From NCBI GenBank assembly GCA_032629725.1, contig JAFEVB010000038.1:1-64000 (forward strand): a DNA stretch of 64,000 bases, written 5' to 3'. Position 1 is the stretch's first letter, and each line of letters begins with the position of its first letter. The stretch comes from Gremmenia infestans. Taxonomy: Eukaryota > Ascomycota > Leotiomycetes > Helotiales > Hamatocanthoscyphaceae. The position numbers and the translations under genes are program-made. The notes under the pieces were generated by a model. That model worked only from the letters and a program-made list of their open reading frames with translations, was not told where the DNA came from and did no database searches. Below are positions 24,339-36,735 of the stretch, one piece after another.

Positions 24339-25680
24339 TGAGGTGGGTTGGTTGGGTGGATTTCTTGAGTGAGATGGGTTGGTTGGTGCATTGGTGGATT
24401 TACCGTTTACGATGCAATATAGATGCGATATACGTGGACGCATAGATGGGGGTGTTGGAGCATACTTGCTTACTTACTTGCTTGTTCTACATAGCTTCGA
24501 TGCATGGATGGATGGCTGGATGGCTGGATAGCTGGTTTGTTGAGATAAGCGTACCTACGGAGTATCATTATCTTATATACCAATAACTGCATTCGATACA
24601 ACAATGCTCAAACCTCAACTTACATGTCTACTAACACCACTATCACAAGCATCACCACCAAAAAACAAAAGTGAGAGTATTTACGTTCGACTCTTATTAC
24701 TATAGGTTTTACTCGTATTTATTATCCCTTCCCCTCCCCTTGCCTCCCACGCTCGCTCGTTCACTCGCGTACTTGTATACACTTAGCCAACCAACCAGAC
24801 AGACACACAGCATACATACAAAAACACACACACAAAACAAACGCAAGCACTCCACATCCCCTCCCCTTTTTACCACCACCAAAGCAAGACGCACGCAGTA
24901 AAGCAAAAAACCTGCCACCCAAACACCCACATGTTTTGCCGCGAGGCGTTACCATCTAGTTTCTTTTGACGCCGTTGTTCCCACCACACCCACAGCTGCC
25001 ATGGCAAAATGTAATAACAAAGAAAAAATACCGATCGAAGGGGGAAGAAAAAAAAGAGGCATTTGGTTGTTGTGCGAGAGATGAATTGAGAGGAAGACTA
25101 GCCAGCTGAGCCTCCAGTTTTTGTTGTTTGACGGAAAAAGAAAATACGGTGGCGTCCTCCATGTACAAAAGTCCCCCCAATCCAATGTATTTTTCCGAAT
25201 AGCACGTAGCAAACGCCAAGTAGGAGTTTCAATACGAGTAACGACTTTTGTGTTGCCACCAACCACCAGCCACCAGGTTGCAGAAGACGCCGCAGAACCC
25301 ATAAGAGAAGCTGAGCCGGTTGTTGTCTATAATTGTGTCGGAAACCTCCGAACTAGCCTCCCCGATATATCGAAACCAAAGCGCCGTAGCAACTGATTCA
25401 GCCAGAGGGACTGGGAATTTTTGATGACCGAATGCCGACCAATTGAATCCTGAACAACTCGATCCTGAATAGCTGAGACCTTGGAAATAGAAACCCTGCA
25501 TTAACCAACCCATTATGTGCATATACTCTTTGAAGAAAGTCCATGTCGCGCACCACACTGATAAACAAGAAAATCCGCAGGATGCGGAAGACGTTGATGA
25601 GAAACGCCGCCAGGAAAACCACGGTGCAAACGCACAGATCTTCCAATCGAAGAAGACCGTGGTATTCGAGCTTGGAATTA
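24339..25680. other. intergenic between convergent genes
   Basis: This contains the 3' flanks of the F-box gene (+) and the Zn2Cys6 gene (-). CA/CT-rich simple sequence lies at about 24,740-24,880. Open frames here overlap on both strands, have biased composition and resemble nothing I know. I see no further gene. Confidence 0.5.
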
Positions 25681-26914
25681 TTAGCCCTTCCGGTCCAATC
25701 GACCTAGCATACTCCTATCGATCTGGGTATCTGGTCTCCGTTCCATGATATTTCCAATGCTCATCGGATCGGATCTACCTTCACCACCGGGGCTATTGCG
25801 CGGTGGCGGAGTGCGACTCATTGACGGAAGACCTTGTTGCTGCTGTGGGGGCTGGAGGTTCGAATGCGAAGATGTACTGGATCCTGGAGAGTAGTTTGAG
25901 GTCGACTGAGGCGCACCTGTAGGAGTGACAGGTGGAAGACGCAAGTCATCCTCCACAGCAGAACGGCGATTAGCGCTATCCGAACGTTGATAAGGGGGCT
26001 GGTTCGGCATTGGGGGTGGCAGAATTGAGGGATGGGGATCCTGCTGGGGTCTTTTGCGCGAAGGATCCTGAGGATGTGGGGGTTGAGATCCGCGGTGAGC
26101 TACGTCGACGCCAGAGCCAAAAGAGCTGGTCGGGGAGGCCGCTGGATATTCGTAAGGAGATGCCTGGGGATTTGGTGGCGGAATAGGTCCTAGGGGTTGC
26201 CCGTGGGCTCCAAAGAGCTGTGTTCCTTGTGGATACATTGGGCGCGGGCGTCCGTCAGGACCAATTCCCATGTTGCGCATACCTGGGTAAACTGTGTGCG
26301 CAGGAACAAAAGCCTGTGCCTGAGAAGATACGGGAGTGAAGATACAATCTTGCTGGAAGCGTTGGCAATTTGAGCAACGACCTTCTGGGTTTTGATCGAA
26401 ACCTGAGCAACGAATCTGTAAGATAGTCAGCAACGTGTTTGATTATTTCCCTATTAATTGACCGGCCTCAAAGCCCCGGGATAGTACATGGACGCAAAAA
26501 TGCGCAGTCCAAGAAAATAACATATATTCTTACCTTGCGCCTTCTGCAATACCGGCATGCGATCGCGGTTCTTTGTCTAGGGGCTGACTGGCTGAAGTTC
26601 ATTTGTTGCGGTCCACCTCTGCTATAATCCTGCTGATAAGCTCTGTCATCCCTATAGCCTCCAGGGGCTTGCTGTCTATACGGATCCTGTGGTTGTGGTG
26701 GATAGGCTCGCGGATCTGGACCATATCCATTTGGCGGCTGTGCGTATTGAGGATCATAGGGAGACATGGACGGCAGTGTAACATTGCTGATAGTTGAAGG
26801 AGCGCGTTGATGGTATGCTCCCGATCTGTCGTCTTCCTCGCCCGGAGGCGGGGGGTATCGCGATTCTTGCTCGCGTGGCGGTGGATAACCACCACTCTGA
26901 TCCTGGTAAGACAT
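25681..26914 (-). CDS. short Zn(II)2Cys6 DNA-binding protein
   Basis: The predicted protein has 371 residues from two exons, 26914-26534 and 26415-25681. The 118-bp intron has donor GTAAGA and a GCTGAC branch. The splice falls inside the zinc cluster, after CRYCRRRK. Joined, the six cysteines are C120, C123, C130, C141, C144 and C151, the pattern of fungal Gal4-type binuclear zinc clusters that bind CGG-type sites. Before the cluster lies a Pro/Gln/Tyr/Gly-rich low-complexity region, and after it a Pro/Ser/Gln-rich region. I see no fungal-specific transcription factor middle domain, and the protein is short for the class. It ends with a Met/Arg/Asp-rich tail (IMERRPDTQIDRSMLGRLDR). The true ATG is at 26914; the frame reaches further upstream only from a GTG. 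Target genes are unknown. A very long gene-free region lies upstream. Confidence 0.85.
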
Positions 26915-28010
26915 GGTTGAAGCGTAGATAGCCACGGTGAAGGTTTTGGGATAAACGTGGGGGGAGTTTTCGACTCGACTCGTCTAATCTACTCTCTAGG
27001 GGTTCTGTTGGCCCGATAGATGCTCCCGAGGGTACTGAACTGGTCGCGGATGTATGGCCGCTGGTTGAACTTGCACAGATTATCTAATTGGTGGTCTCCG
27101 GGACTTGTCGAGCGGGGCCAAAGGGGGGTTCCGGGTGCCTCAAGGAGTGGATTTGACTGCCAGAAACAACGGCGCAGCGACGGTGGAGGCGTAAACAGTC
27201 CAGCTGAAGCGCAGAGGAAGTCCAGGGCAAGTTCGCAGATTCGAGATATTGTGTATGTAAGTAAAAGAAAGAAATGCAATGAGGGCACTTTGAGTAATAT
27301 TACTTGGTGGGGCTGACTGGGCTTGCTGGGCTGGGGTTATGCCGATGATCGATTATACGGTGTGTGCGTGGAGCGCGAGCACAAGGTAAAGGAAAGTGAG
27401 CTTGGTAGATGTAGTGGGGGGACGGTCCGGCGGTATTAGTACAAAGTATTCGTAGCAGCACCCGAGTGATATTACTACACCCAGACCCAGTCCAGTACAG
27501 GAATTCGAAATTCGGCGTGCAATTGGCTACTTGGCTGGTTTGGCTTCCTTTAGCTTTGGGCCGGTTTCGTGGAGATGTTAGGTATACCTAGGGAGGTAGG
27601 CAGGTGGTGATGGCCGGGGGTCACAGAGCTCAAAGGTTTAGCTAAACTTTAGCCGTTAGTCTCCTGACACCTTTTTCTCACTAAGGTGATAGTAGTAAGG
27701 TATGGTGGGTAGGTCAGGTAGACAAGTCCAATCTCGAGGTAGGTAGGTGGTAGGGCCCGAATCGTGCCTCCCTAACTTCCCTTCCCTCTCCCGCGGCGGC
27801 GGATGGTCGACCCTTCCTGCAGTCTTATTACGTGCAGACAGCGGCTTGTCGCTTGAAGTGATGTTAAGGGAGTTACTCGGCTTGCTTGACCAGGCTTGAC
27901 TTGACCAGGCTTGATTTTGAATTGACTGGCTGCCCGGTAGTAAATAGTGTATTACTATCGTCGCTCTATCTCTGCGAAATCAACTGCTGACTTATTTACC
28001 GTGAATACCT

Positions 28011-28051
28011 AGGTAGGTAGGTAGGTAGGTAGGTGGGCAGGCAGGCAGGCA
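28011..28051. repeat. tetranucleotide microsatellite GGTA/GGCA
   Basis: A run of AGGT units passes into AGGC units. Shorter GGTAGG-type pieces occur nearby (about 27,590-27,605 and 27,735-27,755). Confidence 0.85.
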
Positions 28052-29327
28052 ATAGTGAATGCAAATAGTTCACACAGAGCGCAAGTACAACTAGAATTGG
28101 GGTTTAGCCTCCGTAACTTGCACTACTCGACAATACGAAACAGTGTCGGCCGGATTAGGGACAAGGCTTTCTGTAAGCTTTCGATCCCCTCAATTATTCC
28201 ACACACCGTATCATGGGCTTGGGTTGCGTACCTTCTTTTCCCTTCCTTTAGTCTCGTGGAACTTCCCTTAGTGGAACACGACGGAACGGCCCAATGGCAA
28301 CAGCGAATTCAGCTTCACGGTCCCAAAATTCAACTGCGAAAATACAAGTAGTCTAGGGAATGCGACTCTTTCCGCACCTGTGAATACGGTAAGGTCTGGA
28401 TTTCACCGGCAAGTCGGATCTTTAGGCCGTTCTGAGGGGCTTCTTTTGCGCCTTTTCTTGGTGGGATGCGATGTTTCAAACTTCCTCCCCCAAGTCGCAA
28501 TTATTCCTTCACTTCTTTCCTCCTAAAGTTGCAAATCCTGGAATTTCCCGTTTTTAAAATCGCTAGAACAACTCTCGACCAATGAATGAAGTCTCCAGAA
28601 GTATATATGACAGCAGGCGCGCAATGAATTTGGGATGGTCGAAAAGGAGGGAATTTCCGATTCGCGCAAGGCCGCAACCGGCGTTTATGGGGCTCTTCGA
28701 AAGTTTGGGTCTCAACTACTTCGACGTTAAAAGATGGTCTCTTTTCCTGCGGCCAACAGAGGCGAGATGCGGGATGCGACACGGCCTGCGGTAAGCGGTG
28801 CGATGCGAGGCGCTTCTTGTGGTTGTTGCTTTTAGTGAAACTGCTGCTGCGAAAAACGAAAAGATGGTCGGTCGCAAACGGTGTGCAAAGGACGGATTCG
28901 GTTGGTGTTCGAACTGGATGGCAGGTTGGTGGGATACTTGTGAGGGTGAAACTTTTTCAAAGTCTGGACGAGGGATGGTGGATGGATGCAAGCGGCCGGG
29001 ATGGATGGTTAGACGGGAGGAATTGAGCGCGGCGATGGACTTGGATTTTTTGGGGGCGAGGGGAAGGGAATATTTGATGACGGGGGGACGGGACAGGATG
29101 GGATGGATCATGGATGGAGGGGGAGGGGTCAAGGTTTGGGCTGTTGGATCGTTTCGATTCGGGATGGATGCTGATCCCTGTCCTTATGCCTGTCCTTGTC
29201 CTTGGGTCTAACGAGATGCGTCCACGAACGGTTGGTGGGCGCGAACGTCTAATTCTGCTCGGAGGCTGTCCAGTACTCCGTACAGAGGAGAAGTACTCGT
29301 AGAGTCGTAGGCGCACGGAGGTATGTT

Positions 29328-29363
29328 GATGTGGATGTGGATGTGGATGTGGATGTGGATGTG
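29328..29363. repeat. hexanucleotide microsatellite (GATGTG)6
   Basis: Six perfect units lie in the gene-free region. Confidence 0.9.
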
Positions 29364-29516
29364 GGAGGAGGCTTGCTTCCTTGTTGGTGAGGGCTTGTCG
29401 GAAGTGCCAGTGCAAGTGCTTCAACTGCCTTGTGCTTGTGCTTCTGCTTGTGCTTCTGCTTCTGTTGTGTCTTTGTTTTGTTTTTGTTTCTGCTGTTTCT
29501 GCTGCTTCTGCTGCTG

Positions 29517-29624
29517 CTTCTTCTTCTTCTTCTTTTCTTCTTCTTCTCCTTCTTCTTCTTCCTCTTCTGTTTCTGCTTCTGCTTCTGCTTCTGCTTCTGC
29601 TTCTGCTTCTGCTTCTGCTTCTGC
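29517..29624. repeat. TTC tract followed by (TTCTGC)9
   Basis: TTC-rich sequence (29517-29562) runs into nine TTCTGC units (29571-29624). All three forward frames and one reverse frame stay open, which creates false open frames of Leu/Ser/Cys or Glu/Ala repeats. The strand asymmetry (pyrimidine-rich on +) is strong over 29,430-29,630. Confidence 0.9.
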
Positions 29625-32600
29625 TACTACGCCTTTTCCGCTCGAGGTGGTCGAAGTATGGTGTGAGACAGGGTGAGGGAGAGCAGTGTTGCGCTCCAAC
29701 AACTCAAATTATAACCTTACTTATGGCGACGTGGACATGTACTTCTGTCGATCGCCCTGACTGGACAAGATTGGATGCACGCTTTGGAAATCCCATCACG
29801 GTTACGTAGGTACCTAAGGTAGCTATATCTGTTGCACTTAATTAAGTTGCGGGATGACACACCGACACGAATACCAGCTGAGAATAATGGATTCGAATTA
29901 TCGAGTTGAGACTCGTGAGGCACGGATGGAGGGGCAACAAATAATGATTCCACGCCCTGTTGGGCTGCGCTCCCGCTCGCTCGGCTGTAATAATAGCGGC
30001 GGATGGCGATTATGGTGGGGGATGATTATGCTACTTAGAAAGTCGACCAAGGTCCCTAGAGACACTAATTGAGAGCAGGAGATGCAACCGCCAAACAAAC
30101 ACCAAGAACACCCTGCCACTGCACTTTAGACTTCCGGCCCGGCTGGTGGCAATGATGCTTCCGGCATCGATCAATAAGACAGTCTGATCAATAGGAACAC
30201 AGAAGACGATATACCGCGAGGCAAACCCACGCTCGCTGGTGGGTAGCGGAGACTTGCGAGGTTATGGGGAGGAAAAGAGAAAGAGAAGGAGAAGGAGAAA
30301 GAGCCAGGCCAGATGCGCTTCTGGAACCGCGGTCGCGCGGTGTCGCATGCTCACACCCCCAGGCGATGCGACCCAAGTCGCTGGCTATCGACGGCTCCGA
30401 CGGGTGCCCACTAACCGGTGGGTGATGAGATCCCTGAAGAATCCCTGAGTGATCCGTGCAGGGTCCAGGGAGTACCCGCTGGCGACACGAACTCGCTAGC
30501 TTTCTAGCGTTCCCAGTGGCAAGCAATCCACGATGTGCGACTCGACAGTTTAAAAAGCAGCCTGAGTGCACCAATTTTTCTAGCTGACTACCTTCCTTAC
30601 CTTACCGGCTATTCCGTCTGTCTATTTCCTGAAATCACGAGCCAAGCGCCAGGAGTTGTTATTAGGTAATGGCAGTCTAGTCAGGTAAGTAAATACTTTG
30701 AAGCCCACCTTAGCTGAGAAAGTGACTTCTTGGGGCGGCGTCCGCTGGGAGGGGCATTCGGGCAAAAGATCGAGCAATACTACGCTGCGTACCCAGTCTC
30801 GGTCTCGGGCTCTAAGAAGCATGAGCGCATCATCCGCAGGGAAGGGATGCGATGATGGGAACGCGCTCTTATAGGACCGAAGGTAAACGGGTAGAAACAA
30901 GGGCAAGACACGCAGAGAAAGTCCAACCCATGGTGCTTGGATGGCACAGTCTGCCGAGTATAGTATAGAGTACCAGGTACCAAGCACACACGGGCCGTAC
31001 TCGTACAGCGCTATTCATTTCTCCACGGTTGATTATGCAGAGAGCTACTCGGTCAGCCTTATTGGTCCTCCTGCATTGTTGGCATATTGGATACTTCTGT
31101 TTCAACACCAAAATGGCGGGTGCGGAGTGCAGACGCTGTACTCACACTCCTGCAGCATCTATGTATACGTTTGTTTTATTGCTTAACCATAGCGTCCTGT
31201 TCGCTTCTTCTAACCTCAAGCACAAACGGAGGATTAGTCTGGGCTTAACGGGGCGCAGCTGTCACTTCAATCGGTTATTTCTGCTGCAGTGATGCATACG
31301 TAGCAAACTGATATGCCCTCTGCAGTATCGATAGTCAGGAGTCTGTCTCACTTTGCTGTAGAGGGGACTTTGCTATCTCTTGGGGCTCGTCGCACTGGCA
31401 ATATATTGAAGTCGATAATACGATAATATTCACTGACCCGATTTCATCCCATTATTTCGATGGGTTGCTTTCTCTAATGTAAGTCTCATATTTCAAGACG
31501 CTTTATTATTCTTATTTGATATCGTTTGGCACCATCTGCTACATCCCCGCCCTCTCCGCAACATCTTCTTGGCCACTGTATCTTCTAGCTCGGGGAGAAG
31601 CTTGAATGGAGGTGGTCTTGCGACGCAAATGGGGTCACGGCAGCGGGAGGAACGGAACGTAGCACATGCAGCAGCTTCATAGTTCATCCTGCTTCGACTA
31701 CTATCGGGACCACCAACACTAAATTAAAGCTGTCATACGACACACCAAAAAGCGACCAACAAACGAGGATCCTGCAGCGACTGCGAGTCCTGATTCGACT
31801 GCATTATCCACGTTCATCTTCCAAAGTTGGTCCATTGTACGAGTAGGCGGAAAGAAAATAGACCTAGCCCAGCCAGGGCAGTTCTACCCCGGCGTGTCAT
31901 CACCAACATACGGAGCATCGCCGTGCTACAGGGAGGAGGTGAGGGGTAAAGAGCGCGCATAACTCCATGGGTAAAGTGAACGTGCGTGGTGCCAAGTGCG
32001 GGCCGGGCTGAGAGGCACGACCCGAGATATGATCACCCAAACCCTGGTTGATGGGTCGTAACGACGATATAGTGGTACGAGACGTAGCCGCTTCTGGCGC
32101 AAATACTGTAAGAAGGTTGGCTGACACGGTGTAACAGACTTGTCAGATTCTATTGTTCATTCTTCCTTCCAGAGACATTCCATCGCTCCCAAGGGAGTGG
32201 CCGAGACATGTAACGCCAATGGAATGTTCTTCATTCCCTGTTGGAACAGATATGAAAAGACAGTACAAGTACAACATGCCAAAGAAGAAACCAAACGCGC
32301 CTATCGATCACAGCGACAGGAATTCGTTCGTCTGGTGGCACGGCATTTCTGATGGCATCTACAAACAAGGGCTCGTGAAGGAATAGTAAACTGACAGCTC
32401 ATCGGCAGTCTATAAGTGGAGTGCAGCATCAATTATGCTGTACTCCGTACTCTTGGACATCTCCGACTCTAAGTCGTTGGATTTAGCGCCGGAGGAGCGA
32501 TCAGGAGCGACCCGTGCCGCAGGACGGCATTTGAAAGTCCTTCACAAGAATCATTTCAGAGACGATGCAGAAGATGATTTGAGATACTCATTGACTTCAT

Positions 32601-35600
32601 TTCCCCAGATTAACCTACAGGGCCCGAAAACATCGTAGCCCCTTGGGGACCACGGCTGGCACATACCGGACAGTCGGGTGAGTGATAGCATCGATCGTAG
32701 GTTGCGTTGCGCCAGGATTTGTTCAGAGGGGTAAAACACATGATGGCCCCGCTACCGAAGCAGCGAACCACAAGACAGTGCCCGCTTTTTACGAACATCG
32801 TCTGCGAAATTCGAATTCGCAAATCCCTAGACGGCTAGAAGATGGTAACATTATTGAACAACACATCTTGCATCCGCCCAGCTCTTTATGAGAAACACTC
32901 TCGCTGCTCTTACAGTCCACATCCCTCTCATTGTCCACATCCAACACTTTCAACGATTTGGGCACCCATTGGTGGACGCTGGCACACCGCCAGACATTGC
33001 TAAGCCCTTTGCAGATATCACTTGACCATTTTCTCATGCGGGGGACCGCTTTAGTCTGTGTCTTTGCTGCAAGCTGCACCTCCGCTGCATTCCCGCCCGC
33101 TCTTCGGTGCGGAACGAGAGCATGGGACTTCATGCATCACGGCTTAGGACTAGCTTGCCTTGCATACGCCGGCGCTGCGCTGTCCTTGTCAATAATCATG
33201 CGCAGCCAACAGAATCCATTAGCGTCCTTCCAGCAACCTTTCAGCTGGACCCATTCCCGCTGTAACATCCCTTCAGCTCGAGCCAAGGTCGGCCGTGCCC
33301 AACGAAGGTGGGATTGCGCCGCGATTGGCTATATCGGCTGGAGAACCATGCTCGATGCTGTGCACTGTGCAAGGTCACTCCCTGGCCGACAAGGGAACGC
33401 CGGGGGGAGAGGCAAAACGTCCTGCAGCGGGCCGAGCAGCAGTAATCGCCGTTCTTTCGGCTGAGCCCTCTTCCTACAGTTACCTCCATCATGCATTTGA
33501 CTGCGTCTGAGCTCCTGAGCCACCGTCCTCTCCTAATCCCTTACTTGCGCCGGCTAGATAGGGAGGGAGATGTGATAATATCATTATGGTACGATTATGA
33601 TTACGATGCATACCGCTGTACGGGCGTCAATCGAGCATATTCTCGAGGCGTTGTTCAAGACGCAGTCAGTCATCACTCATCCACCACTAGACATCGTCGA
33701 CATTGCATATATCGACATTCAAAATACGGTGAGGAATGCAAGCGTCTATGAGAATAATGGATCGTGGGTTTAGAGCCTGCGGGGAGCGCACACCGCCTAT
33801 CTATTCTTCATCGATTCAAGAAGAGATCGGTCTCTACGCGAGGACCTTGGACATCAATCTGACTGCGGATCAATGCATTGGTCATGCTTACGCAAATCTA
33901 CAACTTTGGAAGTATGTAGATGCACGGGCAGCTCTAGAAGAAACACAGGAAGGTGTGGTTGAAACCTCTTGCAACCAAGATCCATCCGTTACATCTCAAC
34001 CCCGCGATCGTGATTCAGGCGTCAGCAGGAGGGGTTTTACCTCCTTACGCGAGCCACCCGGGCGTTTCCACTGTCCACTGTTCACGAAACCCTGGAGACG
34101 AGCACCACATCCACGATTCTCGCTCAGGTGGCTCGCCGAAATCGTGTTGTATGTTCCGAATTCCCCGTTTAAGAAAGTCAGGAGCATCGCCTAGTGCTGA
34201 CAGCCAGTTGTCAGTACAGCACAGTACCTTATGTAAGTCACAAAGCTGGCGTCGCACGCAATTGCGGAGACTACCCCTCCCCCTCCTTCCTCGCACAACG
34301 CTACAGCCCCCCTAAATGCCCCAACCGAGCAGGGGCTGCTTTCCGTTTGCTACAACCAGGTGCTACACACGCATCTGCAACTGCTCAAAATGATTGATAT
34401 ACCGCAGCATCTCTCTCCACAAGAGTGACACCGATGCTGCAGTCCACTTCACGCATGCATATACTGTATACCGACTATTGCACAAATCTCGTCGCTTCTA
34501 ACCGCATGCGCCACGGCCCGCCTTGGTTGAATGCAGCGACACGCATATTGCAGAAAACGAAACGCACCCCGAGCAACACCACACAGAAACTCTCTCGCAC
34601 ATGTACAGGGCCATAGATGCACGCAAAGCGCGCGTGCAGTCGTCTGTCTGCAGTACTTGGTAAGGTCTCTGGTCATATGATGTTACATTGATTCGTCCCC
34701 TTTCCCTTTTTCCCCTGCACGCCCGCCTTCCTCGCAAGCGCATGCATGGCGGGAGACGCCGATGGAGGGAAGGGCCGCATCGCAGAAAATCAATCTATTT
34801 GAAGCCTAGCTTTACAATGTACTTGTCAAAAATCGATACATCATATTTATCCTACTTCTTTTCTGAAGAAATCCCTTTTTTTATTTTTGGCGGCCATCGC
34901 GCACAGCAAAAAAGGAAGTGGGATGGATGAACGGTGAACTGGGCAGGATTTCTTGCGCGCCGTAGGCAAGCATCGGCTAAAAACTCCTAAAGCTGTGCAG
35001 TGCCCGCTGTGGGGTTTTACACTGTTTGTTCTTCTTGTTTGCTATTATCACTCGTGTTGTTTTCTTGTTTATCAAGTAGAAAACATTCATGTACTTCGAC
35101 GTGTACATGTGTTAGTGCGTTCGCTGACGCAGAGCGGTGAGGACCAAGATCTAAGAAGAGATGTGAAGTCCTTTGTTTACATTTATTGGGAGAATCATCG
35201 ACAAGGGACAAACGGAATTATGCTTATGATGTAGTGTCAATTCAAACCGCATGAAGTCAGTGGATCGTGATCGTGGAGCTGTGATACTCGTATCCGTCCT
35301 TCCTTCTCAAACGAGTATGCCTTTCACCCAGTTTATCCATTCAATTCTCTACTGTCCGTGTCTGTGTCAGCATTCCTATAGCGCTCGGGGTCGACGATCC
35401 ATTCAGCATCGTTGATCGTTTCGGTTCTTCTTATAGGGCTGAAGCACCAAATACCTCCTTCCTTGATGAGCCAGGCGAACGGAACGGAATGAAATGTTGG
35501 GGTCGGGAGGACGGGCGGCGCCGTGCGATCTCATCCCCGGGGAAATCGCGCTTGGCTGGCTGGGCTTGGCACATCACATTTAGATGCCCTTAATACGGTA

Positions 35601-36735
35601 TCTGCTTGATTTAACACTTACCTACCCCATGAAGAAATACCATTAATTCAAGTGCAAATGCAGTGGTAATCTAGACTCTTTCCTACTTCACTTTACCTCA
35701 TATGTCAGCCTACCGCATTCTTACTGCAGATGATCTCTAAACGAATAATACTGTAAGCATGACTGATATATCACGTATTGATGATGGCTGATGTTTCAAA
35801 ATAGGATGGTGAGGCTAGAATTTCGTATATATGTAATCGTGTCCACGAATAGAATATCCTCCGCAAATAAAGAAAAGTTGGGTTTAGTTTTCTATTCCGA
35901 ACTAAATACGGGTGAGAGGCTTAAGTATTCCGGACTCCGTATAAAGCGCTTTATATACTCGTATGAGTATACGTACTGCTATTTTGACCAGTGGAGGACG
36001 GAATGAATGCCTGGGTTTTTTCTCTGTTAGTGGATTCTTATACGCTTACTTCTTACTCCTTACTACGCTACCATTCCACTTGTCGAAATGCTTGAGAGAA
36101 TAGACGTTTTAGTTGGGGAAGAGAAGAGGGTGTTTATCTTTTATCTTGCTCTTGCTGCTTTGGCTTGCTTTTGCTTCGGAAGCTAGGCACGTGCCTCTCT
36201 TCTTTAGGACGGGATAAAACTCTGCTTCTTTTTGTATGCGAGGATATAGATCTTTCACTCTACCGACCAGTATTCTAAGGAGTGAAACGTTGTCGTGATT
36301 TCTGTCGATAGCTGCTAGTATTTATACGGAAAATTTTCTATCTTTGCGTGCTGCAGTAGTCGAAAATGTAGCATGGAGTCTGTATTTCATATCCTTTTTT
36401 CACGTCTTGATGGATTATCTTCCCAGCGTTCTTTGTCTATAGAGGAGGTTTTTTCCCCTCGTAGTTTTGATACCTTATAGGTTGGACTTTTCGTATAAGA
36501 ACCCTTAGCTTAGCGCGTCCTCGTACCCTCAGGGACTTTACCTTATAAAAATGGTTTACATGATACTTATTTTGTGTTTCTGTTTGTGAGTGATGTAATT
36601 CTCTTCTGCGGACCCTCTCAAGATCAAGAGTGGTACGCTAACCCTAGACTTATTTCGTGCCCACACGACTTCCCTTTCAAATATTCCAATACTTGCAAAT
36701 CGCCAATACAAACTACACCTACTCTAAAATCGAAT

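Larger units (their letters stand above)
26915..36735. other. 9.8-kb stretch without a convincing gene
   Basis: This lies between the divergent Zn2Cys6 gene and the F-box/LRR gene. It is not TA-biased like the left block, so it does not look like RIP-degraded DNA. It contains simple repeats (28011-28051, 29328-29363, 29517-29624) and many short overlapping frames on both strands without family resemblance. Long leaders, regulatory DNA, non-coding RNA or small multi-exon genes could be hidden here. I could not support any of them. Confidence 0.5.

Noticed and set aside
28716..29809. Several overlapping frames of 90-155 codons on both strands
   Set aside because: They stem from GATGTG, TTC and TTCTGC repeats and skewed composition; none shows a domain.
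32931..33464. 177-codon frame on the plus strand
   Set aside because: No family resemblance, overlapping frames on the other strand, and residue composition like translated non-coding DNA. A real gene here is possible but not supported.
33736..34315. Frames of 120-152 codons on the plus strand
   Set aside because: They overlap each other and minus-strand frames, and there is no recognisable motif.
36574..36735. N-terminal extension of the F-box/LRR gene
   Set aside because: The frame is open but the F-box begins at the inner ATG (36736), and the extension lacks conserved character.
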